Source of the DNA: Paenibacillus monticola
GTDB lineage: Bacteria; Bacillota; Bacilli; Paenibacillales; Paenibacillaceae
Direction of reading: 5' to 3'
DNA: 64,000 bases
NCBI RefSeq assembly: GCF_009664975.1
Contig: NZ_WJXB01000017.1
Location: forward strand, 1-64,000
A program made the position numbers and the translations under genes. Positions 36,294-44,972 of this stretch are shown here, piece after piece. Under the pieces are notes generated by a model, which worked only from the letters and a program-made list of their open reading frames with translations, had not been told where the DNA came from and searched no databases. Position 1 is the stretch's first letter; every line of letters starts with the position of its first letter.

Positions 36294-37847
36294 TTACTCG
36301 TTCAGCGCCGCCAACAACTCCAAGGCTTCTTCATGCCCGGGTTCGAGGACTAAGGCTTTATGCGTATATTCCAGTGCAGCCGCTTCAGCACCAAGCTCAT
36401 AGTTACAGATGGCCAGACTAAAGAGCACCGTTGATAAAGGTTCTTCCTCATTAGCACTCAATGAACGTTCCAGAAATAACCGTGCATCCTCGAACCTATC
36501 CATCTCGAACAGCAGCAGCCCACAGTCCAGCGCTAAATCGTAACTCTGCTCCATGGCATAGTGGCCGTTCCACATCAAGTGGATGCCGCTTTGAATATCC
36601 AGCATTTCTTCGTCACTGGCATCCTGCAGCAAGTCTGAAATACGTTCAGCGCTTTGGATGAATAATTCCGCATCATAGCGACCTAATCGCCAAAAGGCCA
36701 GAATCTGCTGTAATCCCATACTATCGAAATGCTGATCGATCCATTCCTTCATACTGAAGAAATCATCCGGCCCGAAGCGATCAATAAACCGGCGGTACGC
36801 CAGTCGGGTATTCGCATAATGCATTGGCGACTGCAGCATAAGAATACTGCCGACATTTAAGTCTTTATAGTGATGTGTCGTGAATAGAGACAAAGCACCC
36901 TTTTGCTCAAAAACAAATTGAAGGGCATGGTAGTTCGCCGTCAGTGAGAAGCTTCCGTGATGAATAAGCTGGGGCGGTTCGGCAAACTCCCAGTTCGCCA
37001 GCCGATGATCGCCTTTATCTGCGGTGAGCAGCAGGAAACCCGATTGGGACAGCCCACTGAGCCGCTCCAAACAAGTAAGTCCCACGACAGGGAATAGAAT
37101 ATGTGCATCCTCCAGCTTCTCCTGATACAGCGCCATCAGATCGTGATAGGGGTAAGTTTCCTCTTCGTATGCGGTTGCCCGTACATAATGGTATTCAGGA
37201 ATGACTGTTTCCAGTCTATTCTCTGGCTCCACACCTTCCGTATCATTCGGAAAATGCAGTGAAACCTCACACTCGTAGATTTTCCCTTCATCTATATAGA
37301 CTAATTCCTGCGGAATGCTATCAAAGAAATAGTTGGCAATAATCAGCAAAGGCTGCTGCAGCTCTCCTGAGCGGACGCTGATATTAGCTTCTGTCAACTT
37401 CAGCTCGGTATCATGCACAGCATCAAAACGGGCGAAATCCAGCAGCCCTTGCTCCACAAAAGGATGCAAGCCGGGATTCTGCTGCCAGCTGGTGATATTT
37501 TTGAAAGCTAAATCACTCATTACATATCGGAAAGGAGGCAGTGAAATACCGGCGTAATCCCTCAGTTCGACTAGTTTCTGGAGTACATGAAAGGCTAAGC
37601 GGCCTGCTCCCGCCCCCAGCTCAAGAATCGTAACCGGTTCTGAAGTATGGCCTAACCCGGCCCGATCCTGCAGAAATCCGAAGATCATCTCCGCATAGGC
37701 CGTTGCGATCATGGGATTACTCGTTATATATTGCGGAACCTGATCATTCTCCCAAGCCTTCATTCCCTGTTCTTCAAAATAAGTACGCTGCAGCTCCCAA
37801 ATCGGCGCTTCACTGAAGCGGTACCGCTGTTGTTCATTTCTTGTCAT
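36294..37847 (-). CDS. MidA-like SAM-dependent methyltransferase with TPR tail
   Basis: 517 residues. The N-terminal half has a class I methyltransferase fold with SAM motif ILELGAGAGRLAFHVL and a motif resembling MidA/NDUFAF7 (Methyltransf_28), including IIANYFFDSIPQELV. The C-terminal region (about 400-517) has TPR-like helical pairs (EDARLFLERSLSANEEEPLSTVLFSLAICNYELG). MidA-family proteins methylate arginine on partner proteins, and the TPR tail may select the partner. The ribosome site is weak. Divergent from the oxalate decarboxylase gene. Confidence 0.75.
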   Translation of the reverse strand: MTRNEQQRYRFSEAPIWELQRTYFEEQGMKAWENDQVPQYITSNPMIATAYAEMIFGFLQDRAGLGHTSEPVTILELGAGAGRLAFHVLQKLVELRDYAGISLPPFRYVMSDLAFKNITSWQQNPGLHPFVEQGLLDFARFDAVHDTELKLTEANISVRSGELQQPLLIIANYFFDSIPQELVYIDEGKIYECEVSLHFPNDTEGVEPENRLETVIPEYHYVRATAYEEETYPYHDLMALYQEKLEDAHILFPVVGLTCLERLSGLSQSGFLLLTADKGDHRLANWEFAEPPQLIHHGSFSLTANYHALQFVFEQKGALSLFTTHHYKDLNVGSILMLQSPMHYANTRLAYRRFIDRFGPDDFFSMKEWIDQHFDSMGLQQILAFWRLGRYDAELFIQSAERISDLLQDASDEEMLDIQSGIHLMWNGHYAMEQSYDLALDCGLLLFEMDRFEDARLFLERSLSANEEEPLSTVLFSLAICNYELGAEAAALEYTHKALVLEPGHEEALELLAALNE

Positions 37848-37993
37848 TTACGCTAAACCCGCTCTCTCTTGTATCTGTTAGTATCTGTTATGTTGCTCCC
37901 TTATCATAAAAAAAAGCAGTCCGCATATATTCTCATTGGGTTAATTGCTATTAAGTATTAAGAATTAAGTATATCTAGAAGGAGGCTCAACCC

Positions 37994-39151
37994 ATGGATT
38001 CTATTCCTCAACCCATTAGAAGCGATGGTACTGGTGCACTAGACAGAGGTCCCCGTGATGTTATGCGGGATCGGGAGAACCCGGATATGTTCGTCCCTCC
38101 GGTTACTGATTCCGGCCTAATTCCAAATCTCAAATTTTCATTCTCTGATACCCACATGCAGCTGAATCACGGTGGCTGGTCACGCGAAGTGACCGTCCGG
38201 GAACTGCCTATCGCTACGACCCTTGCCGCCGTCAATATGAGCCTTACCCCTGGCGGAGTACGTGAACTCCATTGGCATCAGCAGGCAGAATGGTCCTATA
38301 TGCTGTTAGGCCGAGCCCGCATTACCGCCATGGATCAGAATGGCCGCAACTTCATAGCTGATGTGAGTCCAGGAGACCTCTGGTATTTCCCGCCTGGCAT
38401 CCCCCATTCTATACAAGGACTGGAGGAAGGCTGCGAATTTCTGCTCGTCTTCGATGACGGGAAATTCTCCGATCTCAACACACTATCGATTTCCGATTGG
38501 TTTGCCCATACCCCGAAGGAAGTGCTATCCGCTAACTTCGGAGTCCCTGCTGCTGCCTTTGATAACATCCCAAATACCCAAGTCTACATCTATCAAGATC
38601 ATGTACCCGGCTCCTTGCAGAGTCAAGCGGTACAATCACCCTATGGCGGGGTCCCGCAAAGCTTTAAACATCAATTGTTAGCCCAGCCCCCATTGAAGAC
38701 TCCTGGCGGAAGTGTAAGAATCGTAGATTCCTCAAACTTCCCAATCTCCAAGACGATCGCTGCCGCTCTGGTAGAAATTGAGCCTGGGGCGATGAGGGAG
38801 CTGCACTGGCATCCTAACAATGATGAATGGCAATATTATCTAACCGGTGAAGGACGTATGACCGTATTCGCCGGAAATGGCGCAGCACGCACCTTTAATT
38901 ACAGAGCCGGCGATGTGGGGTATGTACCCTTTGCTTTTGGACACTATATTCAGAATACAGGCACAGACACCTTATGGTTCCTTGAAATGTTCAAAAGCGA
39001 CCGCTTCGAGGATGTCTCACTCAACCAGTGGATGGCGCTGACGCCACCTGAATTAGTGGAGAGTAATCTGCATGTGGGACCCGAGGTCATGAATGCGTTA
39101 CGCAAGGTGAAATGGCCTGTCGTGAAGTATCCAGGACATCCATCCAAATGA
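37994..39151 (+). CDS. Bicupin oxalate decarboxylase-like protein
   Basis: 385 residues, close to the Bacillus subtilis OxdC length and order. Two cupins, each with Mn2+ ligands: H93, H95, E99, H138 in the first (ELHWHQQAEW) and H271, H273, E278, H317 in the second (ELHWHPNNDEW). The C-terminal glutamate equivalent to OxdC E333 is present (E331). The lid loop of the first cupin reads SDLNT (159-163), where OxdC has SENST, so the catalytic lid glutamate E162 is aspartate here. Expected reaction: oxalate to formate and CO2, though the altered lid may reduce or change activity. AGAAGGAGG precedes the ATG. No signal peptide. Confidence 0.88.
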   Translation: MDSIPQPIRSDGTGALDRGPRDVMRDRENPDMFVPPVTDSGLIPNLKFSFSDTHMQLNHGGWSREVTVRELPIATTLAAVNMSLTPGGVRELHWHQQAEWSYMLLGRARITAMDQNGRNFIADVSPGDLWYFPPGIPHSIQGLEEGCEFLLVFDDGKFSDLNTLSISDWFAHTPKEVLSANFGVPAAAFDNIPNTQVYIYQDHVPGSLQSQAVQSPYGGVPQSFKHQLLAQPPLKTPGGSVRIVDSSNFPISKTIAAALVEIEPGAMRELHWHPNNDEWQYYLTGEGRMTVFAGNGAARTFNYRAGDVGYVPFAFGHYIQNTGTDTLWFLEMFKSDRFEDVSLNQWMALTPPELVESNLHVGPEVMNALRKVKWPVVKYPGHPSK

Positions 39152-39169
39152 TTCAACTCCAGGACGACC

Positions 39170-40504
39170 TCACTGCTTCTCTTGATCTGCCGCTTTTCTC
39201 TTGCGCAGACTGTGAACAGAAGCAATTGTCGTGCCTTCAGGAATAGACAGCAAATGACTTTTGGATATGCCAATCAGCTGTGACGTGTAGATTCCGCTAT
39301 GACCGGAGAATAAATAACTGACCAAGCAGGCAATGAACATATAAATAGCACCCGTCGAACCAAACAGCTCAATTCCCATTAGAAAACAGGCGATTGGAGT
39401 ATTGGTGGCTCCGCAAAATACGGCAATGAAGCCAAGCGAAGCTAAAAAGGGGCCATAGACATGCAGTACACCAGCCAGCGCATTCCCTAAAGTGGCCCCA
39501 ATCGCAAACAAAGGTGTAACCTCTCCGCCTTGAAAACCGGTTCCCAAGGTGAAGGAGGTAAAGATCAGCTTCCATAGGAAGGCGAACGGAGAAACATCGG
39601 TTTGAAAAGAATCCTGAATCAGCGGAATCCCTAGTCCGAGATAGTCCCGGGAGCCTACGATAAATACTAGGGCGATAATAATAAAGCCGCCTATGGCGCT
39701 TTTTAACATGGGATTCTTAAACAGGGCTGTAAAGGTCCGCTTCAGAAAATGCGTCAGTTCACTGAATAGAATACTCACCAAGCCAAACAAGATAGAGGCT
39801 ATTACGACCTTAAGCAAAACCGTAAAACTCATCGCGGGAACTTCACCAACTAGGTAATGGATATGATGAACACCCCAGAAACGGGTAGTGACCTGATCCC
39901 CGACAAAGCTGGCAACAAAGCAAGGCAGGAGAGCCTTATGACTAATTAAACCGATGGCAATCACTTCAAGACCAAAGAGGGTTCCGGCGAGCGGGGTCCC
40001 AAATATAGAGCCGAAACCGCCGCTTATTCCGCACATTAACAAGATTTTACGGTCCATAGGGTTGATTCTAATCAAGCGGCCAAACCACTCCGCGAGACTC
40101 CCTCCCATTTGCACAGCCGTTCCCTCTCTACCCGCTGACCCTCCGAACAAGTGTGTAATCAGCGTTCCTATTAGGACCAAAGGAGCCATGCGTAAAGGTA
40201 TAGTTTCGTTACCTTCCCCAATTTGCTCCAGGATGAGGTTATTGCCTTTGGAGCTATTTTTCCCGAAGCGCATGTACAAATAACTGACTAATGCTCCCCC
40301 GAGCGGCAGCAAGTACAGCAGCCAGGAATGAGTTACCCGCAGGTCACTGACGTAATCCAGGCTTTTCAGGAAAAAGGCCGAGGCCGTGCCGCTTAATATC
40401 CCCACAATTCCACCTAATACAATCCATTTCACAAAAGTGCTCCACAGCGCCAGCTGACTTCGCCCCTCAGCGAATTTGATCCATCGTCTCTCCCAGTTCC
40501 TCAT
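39170..40504 (-). CDS. CLC-family fluoride/proton antiporter (CLC-F type)
   Basis: 444-residue membrane antiporter of the CLC superfamily. Gating-glutamate region GREGTAVQMGGSL, GTPLAGTLFGLEV and a C-terminal GFQGGEVTPLFAIGATLGN that replaces the canonical GxFxP. The chloride-selective GSGIPE motif is replaced by SKGNNLILEQI, as expected of the fluoride-exporting clade. A fluoride riboswitch lies directly upstream and settles the role: F- export in exchange for H+. AGGAG precedes the ATG. Confidence 0.93.
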   Translation of the reverse strand: MRNWERRWIKFAEGRSQLALWSTFVKWIVLGGIVGILSGTASAFFLKSLDYVSDLRVTHSWLLYLLPLGGALVSYLYMRFGKNSSKGNNLILEQIGEGNETIPLRMAPLVLIGTLITHLFGGSAGREGTAVQMGGSLAEWFGRLIRINPMDRKILLMCGISGGFGSIFGTPLAGTLFGLEVIAIGLISHKALLPCFVASFVGDQVTTRFWGVHHIHYLVGEVPAMSFTVLLKVVIASILFGLVSILFSELTHFLKRTFTALFKNPMLKSAIGGFIIIALVFIVGSRDYLGLGIPLIQDSFQTDVSPFAFLWKLIFTSFTLGTGFQGGEVTPLFAIGATLGNALAGVLHVYGPFLASLGFIAVFCGATNTPIACFLMGIELFGSTGAIYMFIACLVSYLFSGHSGIYTSQLIGISKSHLLSIPEGTTIASVHSLRKRKAADQEKQ

Positions 40505-40539
40505 CGAATTTAGCTCCTATAATTAGTATAAGTCATGAA

Positions 40540-40623
40540 CACAAAACAGACTCCTACCAGCATCATTCTCACTGGTAGGAGTCATTAGTCTTTAGAAAGA
40601 CGGTTATGGCGAACTCCATCGCC
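40540..40623 (-). ncRNA. Fluoride riboswitch (crcB motif) with terminator
   Basis: On the minus strand the aptamer starts GGCGATGGAGTTCGCC, followed by ATAACCGTC...GAC and AATGACTCCTACCAG, the conserved crcB-motif elements. GACTCCTACCAG then pairs with CTGGTAGGAGTC (plus 40572-40583 and 40549-40560) to form a terminator stem followed by TGTTTTGTG. Since the terminator shares the CCUACCAG part of the aptamer, fluoride binding should prevent termination and turn the CLC gene on. Confidence 0.95.
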
Positions 40624-40639
40624 AAATTGCTCTAAATCC

Positions 40640-40668
40640 ATATTAGATAAGAACGGGGTAAAAGTCAA
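40640..40668 (-). promoter_or_regulatory. Promoter of the riboswitch-clc transcript
   Basis: On the minus strand TTGACT (plus 40663-40668) and TAATAT (40640-40645) are 17 bases apart, placing the start site about 10 bases before the aptamer. Confidence 0.75.
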
Positions 40669-40714
40669 TATTCCCAACCTTAGGTAACTGTTTAAAAGTC
40701 GATTTCTTTTATAA

Positions 40715-42286
40715 TCAGACAGCGCCAATCGACGGCCATTCCAGTTCAAAGCCGTTGTTGCGCAGGCGGGTCTGGAAACTCACCAGCATTTCTGGTGAAT
40801 TTCTCACATCGCGGGGCCTTACGTTGTTCTCAATGCAGTAGGCTGCCAGCATGCCAGCAGCCTCCCCAATATTCCATTCTACCGGGTGAAGACGATAGCA
40901 GCCATTGGTAATGTGGGTCGTGCCAATGTTTTTGGCGGCTGGAATTAAGTTATTTACCCTAATAGGTATCAGTGCGCCCAGTGGTATCTGGAACGGCAGC
41001 GAGGGGATATCTATAAATGTCCGCAGCGCCGTGCTGGGATGCAGGTCGATCCGGTAGCTGCCGATGCCTACCGTATCTGCAAACTTCTCCGCTTTGCCAT
41101 CCGGGTGATTCACCGGGCTGAGATGCTGCTCTAATACCGTAAATTCTGCGCGAATACGGCGTCCTTCACGAATATAAGGGGCCTGGGCCAGGCCATGCGG
41201 CGCACCCGTAACATCAGGTCGCGGGCGCAATCCGGGATAACCGATGCCTCCATCCGCACGGGGGGCTTCCCTCTGCATCCAATACAGAAGAGAAAGACTA
41301 AGCTGCTTGGCACTTTCCAGATGTCGGTTCCTTTCTTCGGGAGAAACATCGATAATAGGTCCCAGCCAATAGTCATTTTGTGGCCAGTTGACCACACTGA
41401 TATCCGTCTCATAAGTTCCCGGCTGAAAGTTGCTCCGGTCAGCCAGTCGGCGATACGTGAACAGGGGATTTGCTCCTTCTCCCGGCATAAGTACATAAGT
41501 GATAGGTGCCAGCGTTGCCGGTGAAGGAACCGTCCAACTGAGCTGCGGAGCCGGCCAGAAATTGGCCTGATAGTTCTTCCAGAACTCATATTCCTGCGGT
41601 TTGGCGATCGTGTAATCTTCCCCTTCGGCATAGTCGAGCGCCAGACAATGCGTAAACGCCTGGATATCTTTGGAGTCTGCCTGACCTGCGAGCGCATGAG
41701 CCTCTCCTGTCTCGGTGGCTGACTCTGCACCGGTCACATATTCCACGCCTGCCAGTGGCAGCAAATCTCCCTCTTCTGTCGCATCGAGAAAGTATCGGCC
41801 TGTCAAAACCAGATGATCCCCTTCACGACCGCATATGGTCACGGATATGACATCATCTCCATCGGTCTCAGCTTTCACTGGCTTATATCCGGTCCAAATC
41901 TGCACTCGCCCGCTGTGCACATAAGGAGCCAGCATATCCCTGAGTACAGCAAGCGCAGTGCGCGGCTCGTGGGACAGTCTGCTGACCCAGGCATTTCCAG
42001 GATTAAAGGCGACACGGGCACGAGCCTGCTCCGTCAGCGGGAAGAACCTGTGATAATAGTGACGCACCGCATTTCGATAGGTCCGGTAGCTTGCCGTACA
42101 CCCAAATTGCTCGATCCACCGGGGCTCATCCGGCGGTACCACCTGACTGGTCAATTGTCCGCCAATCCAGTCATAGGCTTCGGTCATGACAACTGACTGC
42201 CCTGATCTTGCAGCGCCCAGTGCCGCCGCACAGCCGCCAGTTCCCCCTCCGATAATAACAACGTCCGCTTGAATATGTTTCATCAT
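40715..42286 (-). CDS. FAD-dependent oxidoreductase (FAD_oxidored family)
   Basis: About 523 residues. N-terminal dinucleotide-binding motif VIIGGGTGGCAAALGAARSG, then YDWIGGQLTSQ and YFLDATEEGDLLPLAG, typical of the FAD_oxidored (PF12831-type) group often annotated as xanthan lyase or polysaccharide-associated oxidoreductase. The ATG at 42286 has AAGGAG 6 bases upstream; an earlier in-frame ATG overlaps that ribosome site. It lies downstream of the peptide-catabolism cluster on the same strand but beyond its terminator. Substrate unknown. No clear terminator follows. Confidence 0.8.
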   Translation of the reverse strand: MMKHIQADVVIIGGGTGGCAAALGAARSGQSVVMTEAYDWIGGQLTSQVVPPDEPRWIEQFGCTASYRTYRNAVRHYYHRFFPLTEQARARVAFNPGNAWVSRLSHEPRTALAVLRDMLAPYVHSGRVQIWTGYKPVKAETDGDDVISVTICGREGDHLVLTGRYFLDATEEGDLLPLAGVEYVTGAESATETGEAHALAGQADSKDIQAFTHCLALDYAEGEDYTIAKPQEYEFWKNYQANFWPAPQLSWTVPSPATLAPITYVLMPGEGANPLFTYRRLADRSNFQPGTYETDISVVNWPQNDYWLGPIIDVSPEERNRHLESAKQLSLSLLYWMQREAPRADGGIGYPGLRPRPDVTGAPHGLAQAPYIREGRRIRAEFTVLEQHLSPVNHPDGKAEKFADTVGIGSYRIDLHPSTALRTFIDIPSLPFQIPLGALIPIRVNNLIPAAKNIGTTHITNGCYRLHPVEWNIGEAAGMLAAYCIENNVRPRDVRNSPEMLVSFQTRLRNNGFELEWPSIGAV

Positions 42287-42435
42287 TTGACTCTCCTTCA
42301 TGTCCAGATAAGGGCTCTCCCCTTTAATAATATGTAAATCATTACTATATTAAACAACATTTATATATACCCATAATAATCCATTTCAAACAATCAACCT
42401 CTTTTCCCCTGAACAACAATCACTTCACTACCAAC

Positions 42436-42470
42436 ACAAAAAACCAGAACCGCAACTAGCGATTCTGGCT
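42436..42470 (-). terminator. Terminator of the peptide-catabolism cluster
   Basis: On the minus strand CCAGAATCGC...GCGGTTCTGG is followed by TTTTTTGTG. It closes the cluster that starts near 54.4 kb. Confidence 0.85.
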
Positions 42471-42485
42471 TCAGTTATTTCAGTC

Positions 42486-42950
42486 TTACTTAGCAAGCTC
42501 TTCACTCTTATTCTGCAGAGTAACTCTTACCTTGCCATTCTCTGTCACAGTTCCCTTTTCAATCACATTCCATTGTCTATGAATCAGCGTCTGTAGAGTA
42601 GCAATCTCTTCCCCACTCAGGGCAAGCTGCTGAAGGCTCAGGCCCTCTTGCACGTAATCCCGATTCTCTATCCTATGAAACCGGAAACGCAGCAGCTTCT
42701 TCAAGCCATTGGTATGCAGAAATCCAAACTCATACCCATTCCGGACGACAAGACTCCAATCGATATGTAGCTCCTCAGCCAGTTCGGCACGGTCCGTGAT
42801 ATCCATCGCAGGTTCGGCGATATGGTCCAGCAAAGCGGAGAAATCCTTGTTCTGAATACTAGCGATGACGACTTCATCCGGCTCACCACTGGTCCGCAAG
42901 TTCTCAAATAATAAAGCTAGTGGCAGCGGCAATTGTATACGGATTGTCAT
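42486..42950 (-). CDS. Hypothetical protein, end of peptide-catabolism cluster
   Basis: 154 residues, soluble, acidic, no family recognised. The ATG at 42950 has GGAGG 8 bases upstream, one base away from the S9 peptidase stop. Leu-rich N-terminus (MTIRIQLPLPLALLFENLR) and a central helical part (ITDRAELAEELHIDWSLVV). The middle segment FGFLHTNGLKKLLRFRFH could be a small beta structure. Its tight linkage to the peptidase suggests a role in the same pathway. Confidence 0.7.
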   Translation of the reverse strand: MTIRIQLPLPLALLFENLRTSGEPDEVVIASIQNKDFSALLDHIAEPAMDITDRAELAEELHIDWSLVVRNGYEFGFLHTNGLKKLLRFRFHRIENRDYVQEGLSLQQLALSGEEIATLQTLIHRQWNVIEKGTVTENGKVRVTLQNKSEELAK

Positions 42951-42951
42951 G

Positions 42952-44958
42952 TTATTCACCTCCACGGAGATGTTCGTTAAACCAGCTGTTTACTTCTTCC
43001 AGCGCTTCCACACGGTAAGACGGCTTGCCTATCTTCAGAAATGAATGATTGGAGCCTGGATAGCGGATCAGGCGCGCTTTTTTCCCTAATCGCTTTAGCG
43101 CAGTATACCACTCGTCGGATTGTCCGATCGGACAACGAAGATCCTGCTCTCCATGCATAATAAGCATGGGGACTTCCACCTTCTTGACGTGAGCAAGCGG
43201 GGATCTCTGCCAGAGCAATTCGGGTTGATCCCAAGGATTTCCGCCGACAATTCCTTCGGTATAGGAGATGCCAATATCACTAAGTCCGTAGAAGGACAAC
43301 CAGTTCGATATGCTCCGCTGGGAGACTGCAGCACGGAACCGTTTAGTCTGGGTCACGATCCAGTTGGTCATCAATCCTCCGTAGCTACCCCCAATAACGC
43401 CGAGACGGGTATCGTCGATGTAGTCATAACGAGCAAGCGCCGTATCCACCATTGCCATCAGATCCTCATAGTCTCCCCCGCCAAAATCACCGCGGCATCC
43501 TTGCGCGAAATCCTGTCCGTAGCCGAAGCTCCCTCGCGGATTCGCGAACAATACGGCATAACCTTCCGCTGCCAACGTTTGCAGCTCATGACTGTAAGTC
43601 GGAGAGTACATGGCATGCGGACCGCCATGGATAACCAAAGCTAGCGGAACCTTCTGTCCCACGGACAGGCCTGGCGGTTTCATAATCCAGCCTTGAAGGG
43701 GATATCCGTCCGGCACGTCTACCCACAGCTCTTCAGGCACACTTAGATTGAGGTCATCCATTAGCTTCTTGTTGCCGTTCGTTAGCCGAAGCACTCTCCC
43801 CGTTTGCGTATCGATACGGACGATTTCAGCTGGTCCCTGTGCATCCATCGCCGTACCCACTACAAATGTACCCTCTGCTGTAGTGGTAAGTTGATAAATA
43901 TCAATATCTCCTTTAGTTACCGCCTCTGGAGCAACATTCTTGGCGAAACGGTAAAGATGCACTTGGCCATGAGAAGTACCCAATGAATAGATTTCCGTTC
44001 CATTCGGAACAAATAAAGGCCCCGGTGCGGCCATCCCTGACTTCACATCGTTTAGAATATAATTACCGATCTGCATATCGATCTCTGCAGGGAACACTTC
44101 TATCGTACCGCCTGATGTCGAAACGGTATATAAGCGATTCTGTGTGCCACTACCGTACTTACGGTCATCTCCAATAATAGCGAACGAGGTCCCATCTGGG
44201 GAATAATTAAACTGATTAATATTTATTGTGGAGATCGTTCGCTTCTTCAGCTTCATATCCGTCAAATTCATCGTATATACATCATTATAGGGAACAAGGT
44301 CTGGATCATTCACAGCATCGCTGATGATTTTAGCCAGAAAGGCAATCTCTTGACCGTCCGGGGACCAAGCAGGCTGTGACGCATTATAATTCCCAGAGGT
44401 AAGCTGTGTAATAGCGCCGCTCTCCAGATATAACAGGAAGAGATGTGTATACATCCCATCCCACCAGCCAGCCCCTTCGGCCTTCGGAAGGGTACGATTA
44501 TACATCTTCCCCCGGCTACCTTCATCTTTCCTGGCTTCTTCCAAAGAGAGTGACTCCAGATTCATGTCATTGCTGACCTTTGAAGAGTACAATATCATCT
44601 TGCCGTCCGGAGACCAGACGAAATTCCCCACACTACGTTTAGCATAGGTTAGCTGTGTGATTCGCGTCGCATCGGCAGACACCGTCCACACTTGCTTTCC
44701 GTCCTCTTTAATACGCAGAAAAGCAAGCTGTTTACCATCTGGTGACCACAATGGCGAGCTGTCTTTGTCTCCATCAGTCAATGGAGTATCATCCTCGCCT
44801 TCAATAGACACTACACGAATATGGGTTCGATAATTATTTTTGACGGGATCTATTTCCTTCACCATATACGCTACTGCTGAAGTTAATGGATGAACAGCAG
44901 GGTCACTGACCCACTGATATTCTAATAGAACCTCAGGCTCAATCGGTCTTTTCCCCAT
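42952..44958 (-). CDS. S9-family peptidase (prolyl oligopeptidase / acylaminoacyl peptidase type)
   Basis: About 668 residues. N-terminal beta-propeller of WD40/PD40-like blades (repeated SPDGK motifs) followed by an alpha/beta hydrolase. Catalytic Ser in GGSYGGLMTNW (about 525), Asp in HGEQDLRCPIGQ (about 606) and His in GSNHSF (about 638). No signal peptide, so it acts in the cytosol on short peptides or N-acylated peptides. The ATG at 44958 is favoured by AAGGGGG 9 bases upstream. Fits a cluster that imports oligopeptides. Confidence 0.9.
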   Translation of the reverse strand: MGKRPIEPEVLLEYQWVSDPAVHPLTSAVAYMVKEIDPVKNNYRTHIRVVSIEGEDDTPLTDGDKDSSPLWSPDGKQLAFLRIKEDGKQVWTVSADATRITQLTYAKRSVGNFVWSPDGKMILYSSKVSNDMNLESLSLEEARKDEGSRGKMYNRTLPKAEGAGWWDGMYTHLFLLYLESGAITQLTSGNYNASQPAWSPDGQEIAFLAKIISDAVNDPDLVPYNDVYTMNLTDMKLKKRTISTININQFNYSPDGTSFAIIGDDRKYGSGTQNRLYTVSTSGGTIEVFPAEIDMQIGNYILNDVKSGMAAPGPLFVPNGTEIYSLGTSHGQVHLYRFAKNVAPEAVTKGDIDIYQLTTTAEGTFVVGTAMDAQGPAEIVRIDTQTGRVLRLTNGNKKLMDDLNLSVPEELWVDVPDGYPLQGWIMKPPGLSVGQKVPLALVIHGGPHAMYSPTYSHELQTLAAEGYAVLFANPRGSFGYGQDFAQGCRGDFGGGDYEDLMAMVDTALARYDYIDDTRLGVIGGSYGGLMTNWIVTQTKRFRAAVSQRSISNWLSFYGLSDIGISYTEGIVGGNPWDQPELLWQRSPLAHVKKVEVPMLIMHGEQDLRCPIGQSDEWYTALKRLGKKARLIRYPGSNHSFLKIGKPSYRVEALEEVNSWFNEHLRGGE

Positions 44959-44972
44959 CTTCTTCATCCCCC

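Noticed and set aside
41131..41730. 199-residue open frame on the minus strand
   Set aside because: Shifted frame inside the FAD oxidoreductase; Arg-rich and without recognisable motifs.
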